Source of the DNA: Alitta virens
Lineage: Eukaryota > Annelida > Polychaeta > Phyllodocida > Nereididae
Direction of reading: 5' to 3'
DNA length: 64,000 nt
Assembly (NCBI GenBank): GCA_932294295.1
Contig: OW028581.1
Span: 18,341,162 to 18,405,161, forward strand
Position numbers and translations under genes: made by a program. Under the pieces are notes generated by a model. The model was given only the letters and a program-made list of their open reading frames with translations, was not told where the DNA came from and made no database searches. Numbering within the stretch: position 1 is the first letter of the stretch; each line of letters begins with the position of its first letter. Below, in pieces: positions 33,434 to 43,600 of the stretch.

Positions 33434-34917
33434 TTAGACTGTTCAGGAGCGGACAGCGGGGCATCAGCATGTTGGCCTTCCTGGGTGAACATCACAGTTC
33501 CTGTTATGAGTGGTGTCCTCTTCTTAGTTTGTATGGTTCTACTGTACTTCATCAGGAGGGCGCCACCACCGCAAGTTGGTATTGAGCCCCGGATGCAGAC
33601 AGAATCTGTTGGTGATGCTGAAGCTCCTCGGGTAAAATTATTATTTATTATTTACTAAAATATAAACATGAAAAAAATAGCCATTAAATAAGTCAAGACT
33701 GATCACTAAAATCAGTCTCAGGTATTTCATGAACATTGTGAACAAAATGTTGTGTATTTTACTGTCCGCCACACTTAAAGTTAAATCATGCCTGAGCTTG
33801 ATAAGATGCATTTTTGTGTTACCCCCCACCAGATGGAGCTTGCGATTGCAGAAACTACTAAGATTTAACACCAGAGGGCGGCAGAAGTCACATTAACACA
33901 TGGAGGCGCCAAATTTGAAATATCAATCACTCAGGAGTAGTGCAATTATTTAAGAACAGTTTACCACTGGTTACTTGTGAATCCTTTGAATGATAAACAA
34001 ACGTGAACCATTAAATAGATTGAGATTAGGTGCTCTTTTAGTATGTTCATATCACAAATTTAAAGCTATAAAATGTACAATATTTCTGTCAATCTAGCAA
34101 TATAGAATAATCTGTCAATCTAGCAATATGGAATAATCTGGCTATCTAGCAATATGTAATAATCTGTTAATCGGGCAATATGGAATAATCTGTCAATCTA
34201 GCAATATGTTATAATCTGTTAATCGGGCAATATGTAATAATCTGTCAATCTAGCAATATGGAATAATCTGTCAATCTAGCAATATGTAATAATCTGTTAA
34301 TCGGGCAATATGGAATAATCTGTCAATCTGGCAATATGGAATAATCTGTCAATCTGGCAATATGGAATAATCTGTTAATCGGGCAATATGGAATAATATG
34401 TCAATCTGGCAATATGGAATAATCTGTTAATCTGGCAATATGGAATAATCTGTTAATCTAGCAATATGTTATAATCTGTTAATCTGGCAATATGGAATAA
34501 TATGTCAATCTAGCAATATGGGATAATTTGTTGTGGGTAAACACGTTGTTTTTGAGATTAAATGTGAAAACCTGATTTTATATTATTAAAATTTTTGTTT
34601 CTGTTATGCATTTCACTGGTTTTTTTTTTATTTGGTCATTTGATGAGCCAGAGTTATTGAATTTCATCTGGGACAACCTGCGTTTTTGTTGTCCGTTATT
34701 CGTGTTATCTACACACACAACTGTACACGGCATATACATTTCTATTCTGAGACCACAGAAGTATTATGCCTTTGAATTTTTTTTATGTATTCTGGCACAA
34801 TTGAATAACAGATCATATGGTGGCAGCAAAAATTAACTGAGCTTGAATGTTGCTTTACAGTTTGTTTCACTGTGGATGAAACTGAAAATTTGGACATGGA
34901 CGTTGGAAAATATGTGA
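33434..34917 (+). CDS. Candidate C-terminal exons of a single-pass membrane protein
   Basis: Exon 33434-33631 (198 nt, phase 0 at both ends, poly-T/CAG acceptor, GTAAAA donor) encodes an ectodomain stub with two cysteines, one N-x-T site (WVNITVP), and a clear membrane helix VPVMSGVLFLVCMVLLYFI followed by RRAPPP, implying a cytoplasmic side. A possible last exon, 34861-34917, follows the acceptor GCTTTACAG and ends in TGA after 18 residues. No upstream exons were found, so the gene is partial as seen. It may be an isolated or broken exon; the helix is the only firm feature. Confidence 0.4.
33869..33884 (+). promoter_or_regulatory. CTCF-like motif (weak)
   Basis: CACCAGAGGGCGGCAG resembles the bilaterian CTCF core. 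Motif match only. Confidence 0.25.
34085..34530 (+). repeat. 26-bp satellite, about 16-17 copies
   Basis: The unit AATCTGTCAATCTAGCAATA + TGGAAT has two main variants: CTAG versus CGGG/CTGG in the middle, and TGGAAT versus TGTAAT at the end. These alternate in blocks, suggesting higher-order duplication. Confidence 0.9.
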
Positions 34918-34929
34918 TATGTTCAGAGT

Positions 34930-35780
34930 CATAAATGGTAAATTATGTACAGTTCAACTAGTGTCTACACTGACATAGACCACTAAACATCCACCTGCTG
35001 ATATGACAAAACAGTCTAGCTATGATAAAATAGCTGTCATCCGGAATATATTTTTGACTGGAATATTATTGCAGGTCATTTGTGTATAAAGTCTGCCTCT
35101 GCTCGAGAAGCTGAGGGTCACTGGAAACTTATTTAACATTGCTCAGTGATGACTGCACATCTTAATTAATACCAAGGCACCTGACTGCCTTACCTGGCTT
35201 CTCATCTCAAGAGGCAGCTATGTCCTTTGCAACAGCCAATCAGAATGTAGCTGAATACATTAGGAAATGCCCTGAGCTTGATGGAAATTATTTTGCTAGT
35301 TTACCAATTAGAATTAAATAGAAACAAATTTGCCTAATAGCCTATAGGTTGGCTTGTGGCATTGAATGTCTAACAGTGAAATTGCATATCAATTAGTTTT
35401 GTTTGCTTAAACAAAGATTGCTCAGTTAGGTCACTTAATAGGCTTAAGCAGACAGCACGCAGTGGATGGTGATATTGGCCAATCAGGAAGAAAATCAACT
35501 GCCACAAGATGAAAATTTAACATTCCCAGCGAACAGGCAAAGAATTCCATGAAAATAAGTGGTAAATACCCATAAAAAATTGAAGTTATCACTAAGAATA
35601 AGAAAGTAAATTATTTTTGTGTATAATATTGCCATTTTTGAGGTGTAAAATGATGTTTTGACTGAAACTGGCCCATCCTTGAAGGCTGTTATGCAGGGGG
35701 AGTAAAAGCTAACTTGCTAAGTGCTGTCATATCATGATGGCAAACGCCTGTGTCATATTACCAATGCCAATGAACGTGCG
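34930..35780. other. Non-coding stretch, nothing recognised
   Basis: No ORF, repeat or splice-flanked exon that I can support. Confidence 0.4.
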
Positions 35781-35799
35781 CACATCACACCCAGCCACT

Positions 35800-35994
35800 G
35801 GGGCGGAGGCCTAGCTCAGAGGCAGCGCTCTGGGCTTCCAACCACTGGGTCCCAGGTTCGATTCCCGGTCGAGCCTAAGTTGGATGGCCGTTTCCTCCTT
35901 CATCTCATTGCCATGGTCTCTGCCTGTCCTATTTAGCCCAACTGGTGCAGAAATACAGGACGTAAAGCCCTAATCACACACACACACAAACACA
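35800..35994 (+). mobile_element. tRNA-derived SINE (family A) with 14-bp target duplication
   Basis: The tRNA-like head has A box CTAGCTCAGAGG and B box GGTTCGATTCC, with an anticodon-like loop CTTCCAA (resembles tRNA-Gly UCC; inference). The body contains TTGGATGG, GTCTCTGCCTGTCC and ACAGGACGTAAAGCCCTAAT, then a CA-rich tail. Perfect flanking repeats CACACCCAGCCACT lie at 35786-35799 and 35995-36008. Other copies: 44013-44204 (-), 45508-45594 (-, truncated), 61466-61655 (+). Confidence 0.9.
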
Positions 35995-36008
35995 CACACC
36001 CAGCCACT

Positions 36009-36275
36009 ATAGGTCTATGTCTGTGTCTCAATGCTACTGGATCTGAAGCTTAGTCAGCTTATATGACCAGCTGTCAGAGGCAGACGTATTGATAAGATGA
36101 TAATGCTTGGAGTTCATGTCATTTTACACATTACTGCTTGGGTGGAATCCTTTAATTGGCTCCTCATAGACACTGAGTACATGGCAACTCCAATTGAACG
36201 TCTCATGTGATGGACATCCAGCTGGGATGTAGCTCATGAAGAGTGCCCGGGCCGGGGATTGAACCCGAGACCGAA
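36009..36275 (-). mobile_element. tRNA-derived SINE (family B), minus strand
   Basis: The complement shows a B-box GGGTTCAATCCCC, then GAGCTACATCCCAGCTGGATG, then a 3' part with CATATAAGCTGACTAAGCTTC and CAGTAGCATTGAGAC. This is the same family as 44489-44800 (+). The family A SINE lies immediately beside it. Confidence 0.75.
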
Positions 36276-36677
36276 TGGAGTATACAAGGCACAAACACTG
36301 GTCTTATTGAGGCATTCTACACACAGCACCAGGTATCTATTTTTTTTTTAAAAGAATATTCTTGTTAGTGGCACTGACAGTTGGCTTACATATCATTCTT
36401 AAACGAATGGATTTAAGCAACAACAAAAAACCGAAAAAAAAGGTCTAAGTAAAGAAAAAGAAAATAGCCATCATATGTTGTGGTCTAGTGGCGAATCCCT
36501 AGATGATTTAGGAAACAGTAAATTACAACAAAAAGAGATTTTCTATTATGTGACTCATTACTTAATTTTCTGTCCATTTTGTGCCGTTGCATTGTGACCA
36601 AAAAACAAGTGCATACTCATTTTTAATCCTACTCTAGTCCCCAGGAAGGTGAGAAAGACTTTAGCACGGAAAAATAT

Positions 36678-36770
36678 ATATAGATAGATAGATAGATGGA
36701 TAGATGGATGGATGGATGGATAGATGGATGGATAGATAGATAGATGGATGGATGGATGGATGGATGGATG

Positions 36771-36831
<61 letters not shown>

Positions 36832-36997
36832 ATGGATGGATGGATGGATAGATAGATAGATAGATAGTTAGATAGATAGATAGATGGATGGATAGATAGA
36901 TAGATAGATGGATAGATAGATAGATAGATGGATAGATGGATAGATGGATGGATGGATATGTGGATAGATGGATGGATGGATGGATGGATAGATAAAA
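36678..36997 (+). repeat. (GATA)n/(GATG)n microsatellite
   Basis: About 320 bp of GATA with GATG interruptions. The long Ile-His-Pro-Ser ORFs on the minus strand are translations of this repeat. It directly adjoins the left terminus of the 37006-40017 element. Confidence 0.95.
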
Positions 36998-37005
36998 AGA
37001 TAGGT

Positions 37006-40000
37006 ACCCACATAGAACACAAACAGTCTTTGAACGTTTGTGTAACATTTGCAAACCTGCTGTTTGCAAACGGGATGCAAACAGGAAACAAACAGAGCAC
37101 AAACAGTAAAGTGATGACAGTCTTTGTTTGTTTGCAAACGTTAAACAAACAGTTGCAAACAGACAAACAGCATACACACAGGCAACAACTGTTCTTTGAA
37201 CAGTTGAAAATGAACGTTTGTGTTCTGTTTGCACCCAAACATTAATTAATTATGGCACTATTCCTGCAGCCTTGCATACTGCTATATATATATACATGAT
37301 TTACTTCAGCTACTTGATCAATGAGACAACACTGTTTAATATTTCAAACTTTTAATAGACATTTAACACATTCAATTACATACTCTGTATTTAATAATAA
37401 ACATATGGCATCTCCATTATGAATCAAGAGGCTTCTTAAGAATTCCAATGGTCGTCCTTATAGCAGCTTGTATCTTCTTTTTTTTTTGTTTCACTGCAAA
37501 GAATAATATAAAAATAAACATGTAATGACGGAGGAGTGAAGGAGCTGCATGAGATTCTTCAAAATAATCAACAACATTCAACCAACTCATGGTGACCACA
37601 TCTAGGCAGCCAGTAAGTAAGAGGCTGAACTTCACAAAGATGTTAATGTAGCTTACCTGTACTATGTGGTTATCCTCTTTAAAAAGCAGACTCAATATTT
37701 GGCCAGAATTGTTGACTGAGGTGAAACCTATAAGTGTCGAACCTGAAAATCAAAGTATACAATTAGGTATAGCATAAACGTACTATATACTGATACATGA
37801 CCTGATACACAGTGCAGTCACATATTATACTGTGAGCATCTACTATAATGTGGCTATTATGAGAAAGGAGTGAAGTGTGTGTAGTGTTATGTATTTTGCC
37901 TAATATGTGATAGTTATACAAAAACATATGTATATAAACATGCACACATTTTTTAACACAAGAAATCATAAACCTGTCATTTTATGAACTTGTAACAAGA
38001 GGAAGCTTAATAAACAGTAATTGGCATTATATTCACTATATATATTTTTTTTATCTACATATTAATACCATGTTGTCTGTGTTAGTACATAAATCACTTA
38101 AAGAAATTAAGAGAAAAATACTTAACCATCATAGTTAATTTTGTATATTTTCCTGTAACATTTTATTGGCTCTGAAAACAAATCTTGACAAGTTGAGACT
38201 ACATTTAGTGCCACATTTCCTGGTCTGAATCATAGTTATATTGCCTTTAAATGGGGTTCCACAGTTTATTAATACAGCATTGTGATTTACAGTAACCTCT
38301 AAAAACAGTAATAATTTAGTTTAATACCAGCTATTCACAGATTTCTTTGATAACACCATTAGTCCATTACTTGGCATTTTATACCAGTTTATACCAACCA
38401 CCTACCCCCCCCCCCCTGCTGCACCCCCCACCCCCTTCCAAATTGGCAATGTGTCCCAGCACCCCTCAGTCCATTAGTTATGGCGGACCGTTATATTACC
38501 CCCCCCCCCCCTCACCATTTTTCAACTTAACATTTTAACACTGCAATTCCATACATAAAATGTGACCACACATGACTGTATAAACACCAACTGGAGGAAG
38601 TTTAGTATGTGCAAATGTGTAATTACATTAACTTTGTCATGGGGTGCAACAAACATCATAAACATGAGGTACACAACAAACAATCTTAAATGTGCTCAGT
38701 GAACATGTGTGAAAAATCACTGAAAATCTCTTTTTTCAGCAGAACTTTCTTACAAAGCATATCACTTGGTTATTCATCCTACATTAACAAAGTAGTCACA
38801 ACAAAATTAAGAAAAGCCAGTCTTACCTAAATCCAGATGATTGCAGATTAACATTTGCTTCCATTTAAGTCCTCAGCTATGAAGTCAGCAGGATGGGGGT
38901 AATCTTGGAACTAGGGCAGCCTTATCTTATTGGCCATCTCAGTAGGTCATGCATCTTGTGGGGTTCAAGCTGGTGGAAAACCCCCAAGATGTATTTTTTG
39001 GTACAATTAATATAGTGGAGGATATATAAATTATTTTATTAGTAAAGATTTAGTAAGCAAACTTGAAAAGTCTAACCCAGCCCCACCAAGTGGAGTTTAT
39101 GGAGTTTGTACAAAAACATATTTGTTTTATATATAATTTTATAATTATCTAAAATTAAATAAGCTAGGTGATGAAATATCAATACTTAGAAAATTATAGT
39201 AAAATCTTTTTTTTTTGTAGTTATGCTTATTAACAGGGCCATATATTTTTTTAACTGTATATATGTTTACCTTTATTTATAATTAAAATACTTTTTATAT
39301 AATAAATAAATATAAATAAAATTCAGAAAATATATTATAACCAATCATGTTACTTAAGCTATCATGTAAAATGTGTAACAATCAGTTAAAATGGAAAATG
39401 CCTATAACTGTTTGTCCAACGTTTGTATGCAAACAGCTAATGAACAGTATTCTCAATTCACACATATTGCCATTCAAAAAATGTATATATGTTCTCATCA
39501 CCAATATAAATATTACAGAATATGTACATGCTATATTATACTGTTTATGTGTTGTGGTGTAAGGCAAACTGAAAACAAACAGGGCAAACGTTACACAGCT
39601 GTTTGCAAACAGTCAGGTACATTAGAAAAACATTCAATGACCGTTTGATTGGCGTTTGTGACTGTTTGCTTCTATGTGGGCGGAAAACAAACAGGGCAAA
39701 CGTTACACAGCTGTTTGCAAACAGTCAGGTACATTAGAAAAACATTCAATGACCGTTTGATTGGCGTTTGTGACTGTTTGCTTCTATGTGGGCGGAAAAC
39801 AAACAGGGCAAACGTTACACAGCTGTTTGCAAACAGTCAGGTACATTAGAAAAACATTCAATGACCGTTTGATTGGCGTTTGTGACTGTTTGCTTCTATG
39901 TGGGCGGAAAACAAACAGGGCAAACGTTACACAGCTGTTTGCAAACAGTCAGGTACATTAGAAAAACATTCAATGAACGTTTGATTGGCGTTTGTGAACG

Positions 40001-40017
40001 TTTGGTTCTATGTGGGT
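37006..40017. mobile_element. 3.0-kb TIR element inserted in or bounded by (GATA)n
   Basis: The left end ACCCACATAGAAC and the right end GTTCTATGTGGGT are perfect complements. Both sides continue into (GATA)n. The left subterminal 230 bp and the right 460 bp are packed with CAAAC/GTTTG and TTTGCAAAC words. The right side consists of four near-identical 112-bp tandem units (starting 39571, 39683, 39795, 39907), each containing a terminus-like CTTCTATGTGGG. No transposase is recognised; a possible small spliced ORF lies inside on the minus strand. Confidence 0.7.
38135..38854 (-). CDS. Possible two-exon small ORF inside the TIR element
   Basis: Exon 38854-38827 (ATG start, donor GTAAGA) and exon 38298-38135 (acceptor GTTTTTAG, ending TAA) join in phase 1 to give 63 residues with four cysteines (MLICNHLDL, then VLINCGTPFKGN, RKCGTKCSLNL). 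Two further splice-bounded pieces on this strand (37743-37661 and 37491-37419) do not join in phase with it. No family is recognised. It could be chance, a captured gene fragment or a decayed element gene. Confidence 0.25.
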
Positions 40018-40237
40018 AGATAGATAGATAGATAGATGGATGGATAGATGGATAGATGGATGGATGGATAGATAGATAGACAGATGGATGGATGGATGGA
40101 TGGATTGATGGATAAATAGATGGGTAGTTAGATATATGGATAGATAGGTAGATAGATAGATAAATAGATAGATAGATAGATAGATAAATACATAGATAAA
40201 TAGATAGATAGATTGATTGATAGAAAGATTGATAGAT
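40017..40237 (+). repeat. (GATA)n microsatellite, right flank of the TIR element
   Basis: Imperfect GATA/GATG tract beginning at the element terminus. Confidence 0.95.
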
Positions 40238-40299
40238 ATGGAAAGTATGGAAAATGCAGGCCTCTAAGGCAAGTTCATGCCACTAGCGAGGGTTGAATG

Positions 40300-40385
40300 A
40301 TGAGGTGAGACAGAGAGTAGGAGTTTAACGTCTCATCTGACACCATCCAGCTGGGATGTAGCTCATATTGGGGTGCCACCTGAGA
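40300..40385 (-). mobile_element. SINE family B fragment
   Basis: Shares the GCTGGGATGTAGCTCAT block and flanking words with 36175-36245. Both ends are lost. Confidence 0.5.
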
Positions 40386-40621
40386 GAGGGAAAGTGCACA
40401 GCACTGGAAGATCCATCTTCTAACATATGAGTGGACCATAAATCTATAACATTTACATATGCTCATGCATCCACTGCCTGATCAGGTTTTCTGAAGCTTG
40501 GAATTGATTATGCATTGTTGCCCATACCTGAGCATCCCTCCAATTTTGATCAAAGGTGGCGCTGCACTCTTGGTATCTATAAGCAAAGATTTATATAGCT
40601 AGACTATTTCACTTTGTGGCC

Positions 40622-43600
40622 ATGGAGAACAGAAGACCTACAGGTGGGTAAAGCTCCTTTTTATTAATTTGTTGTATTCGAAAAAAATGTTAAGTACAAG
40701 ATGTAAATTTCCACTTACAATGTTCAATGCATTGTAATAGTACTTAATGATATGATGATTTTTTAATAATTAATTGCTCCAAATATGCCCAGAGTTCTTT
40801 TAAATTATGAGATAATGGATATATTGTGGCAGATTTAGTTATGTATGCAAGATGGTTGTGAAGTTTCATATAAATCGTAATTTTGTTGTTTGATAGTGTC
40901 ATATAACTTTGCTATGATATATGCCAGATACATATTCTTTGAATTTATAGATATATCGTAAGCCATTCTTAATTTTCCTGTTATCTGCAGATTTTTCTCC
41001 AAGAAAATTTGCTCTTGTCTTGTTTTTACTGCATATGGACTGCATCTTAACATCTCATATGACCTTGAAATGCAAAGAGAAACTCTTGAAGGACTTTTTG
41101 AATCTCCGTCCAGCAAGGCCTAACATATTCATTTCAAAGGTATTGTGCAAAAATGGTTAATGCAATCGTCACAAATTTCTTCGAGGTGATAACTTACCTA
41201 TATTTTGTAGATTTTAAATCCACTTTGCAATTGTTTTGCAATGTTGCATAACTAGTCCATAAATGAACTCATATGCACTGCATTTTTAAGTAGGGACATG
41301 TAGTAGTGAATATTTCCATTACTGCACTAGATTTTCATCAGATTTTTCTTGATTTTGCTGTAATCACACTGGAAAACATCTCATATAAAATAATAATAGT
41401 GGAAAACAGAACATAACGGAATATCAGCTGGTTGGCAAAAATCATGCTTTTTTTTAATTAAAAAAATTGATTTTTCGGTATAATTTTACAGGGTGAGGCC
41501 TAAAAACTTGCACAAGACATCTCTACTTTCGGGATAGCTCTAGGTTACTCAAATGCTTATGAAGTCTTTTAAATTTTTGCCACATTTAGTTAGGGGTATA
41601 AGCAATTGGTCATTGTGATATTTTTTATCTTATAATGTTAGACAATATCAGCATCTGAATTATTGAGAGGGTGTATGCTGCAGGGCTTGTTCTGAGTGAT
41701 ACGCATCACAGAAGTCAAATTTCTGTCTGCTTGCATGGTGTCTCTAGTTGCAGAAAGTTTAAAAATTAGATATTTCCTAGTTACTACACCCCTGAAGCAA
41801 TAGAAAATATAACATTTGCACAGAATCCTCCTTCAATGTTATTTATATGTGCATTTATATCAAGGTATTAGATGATAAGAAGGTTGGTTCCAGCTTTGAT
41901 TCAGCAAGGTCATGAAATTAAAACAGAGAAATATAATGGCATTCCAGAGGGACTTTTTGAATTTACAACTAATCTCGAAATAATCGCATGATTTTCAGGA
42001 GGATTGGCCAGGTAATTAGACAGAAAAGACAGAAAATTGACCAAAATCCAAGATGGCACTTTCCACCTCAAAAGTGTCTTATTAAAAATGAAGCTAATTG
42101 CCCTATTTTTGGTGGCAAAGGTCAAGAAAGGTGTCTGTGACACATCTGTATGATCAGTGACATAATCTAATGCTTGTATTGCAAAAGCCGAGGTGAGAAT
42201 CACCCGAAGGTGTGATAAGTGTGCATGTGCTATATTTAGATCCATATTATCTATAATTCTTGAGGAAAAACGAAAATATATTTACAAACATAATTTAGGA
42301 CAATTATTACTTTCGTGTGTATGATTGCAGCTGCATGCGATTACAGTCAATTGAGGTAATAACAAAAGAGGTAGCAGTAGCTGCTGGTGCAAGTTTTATG
42401 CCGCACCCTGTAGCATGAGCCAAGTTTGATAATTTTTCCAGCATTCCTTCTTAAACATACTAAACTGTTTTCTAAAAATGAACAACAAAAAAAACGCATA
42501 TTAAAATAAAGCATGTTTTGAGTCGTAAACAAATCTAGTTTTCAGCACGCAATCAATGATTTTAATCGCTTGATTTAAATCTGCCAACCCTGGCTGATTG
42601 GCTGTTAATATGAAAATTGGTGAAGGTGAAACTGCATCAAAATTACATCTTATTTTTCAAATGCCAATCTTTTGTCCCTGTACTTCAAAATTAAATTATT
42701 TATTAGTAAGTCAATGAGCAACCAAAAGTGAAAGTTATCAAAAAGACACCCAAATATTGATATTTAATCGAAAGAAGTGGAAAATATAGCATTTTCATGA
42801 AATTACAACACGTGAAAAGACCACTTTAATTCAAAAAGTGCCATTGATATTGCAATTTTTCTTTGTCAGTAAGTAACCATTTGATGCCGAGTGACTAGAA
42901 AAGAACTTGTGGATAAAAAGAAAGCTTGAGACTTAGAGTAACAATAGTTATGAGCTCTAAATGATGAGACACCATCTTATACATTTCAAATCTTTTGAGA
43001 AAACAGCCTCAGCAAACAATAAACAAATAAAGAATATCAGAAGCAATGGCAATAACTTGCTCCTGCAACCTCAGTCCACAAACAAATTTGGAGCTCGCAC
43101 TTTCTCATGCATTGCTTCTCACCTCTGGAATAAATTACATGAAGAATTTTAGAGAAAGTTAAAATCATCTATTCAGAACTGCCTATGCACAATAAATAGG
43201 CTTATGTAATCCAAGCGCAGGTGAGCAGAAATCATTTCTGAACCAGGCGCTATACATATTGGCATGTACATGAGCTTCCACAAGCACAGGTTATGTTACA
43301 TTACATAACGATTGCAAAGTGGCTTTAAAATTTGCAAAATATGGTAATTTATCACTTCCAGGAAAATGTCGATAATGGCGTGTACCATTTTTGTCCTGTG
43401 TAGAATTATAGTCGACATATTCAAATGCAACCTCCAGCGAGGATGACTACGTACTTTTGTAGCCCACTGTAATTATTGGCTCATTGGTAAGTCAACAAAA
43501 GAAGTTCAAAATAACGAATAAATATAAAGGAAATCAAAAACATTTACAAAAAAAATATTTATCTCACATTGACATTTGACTTTTCATTTAAAAATTTTAG

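Noticed and set aside
34085..34530. CRISPR-like array
   Set aside because: Units are head-to-tail without unique spacers; eukaryotic satellite.
35810..35875. tRNA gene
   Set aside because: Good A and B boxes but part of a dispersed SINE with body, tail and target duplication; acceptor stem is not a clean pair.
36558..37238. Long minus-strand ORFs of Ile-His-Pro-Ser-Tyr-Leu repeats
   Set aside because: They are translations of the (GATA)n/(GATG)n microsatellite in several frames; no real protein signal.
40591..40597. TATA box (TTATATA) for the iGluR gene
   Set aside because: Only about 25 nt before the ATG, leaving almost no 5' UTR; AT-rich DNA makes such words common.
41910..42245. 111-codon minus-strand ORF in iGluR intron 2
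   Set aside because: No domain pattern, no splice context, ordinary length for AT-rich intron.
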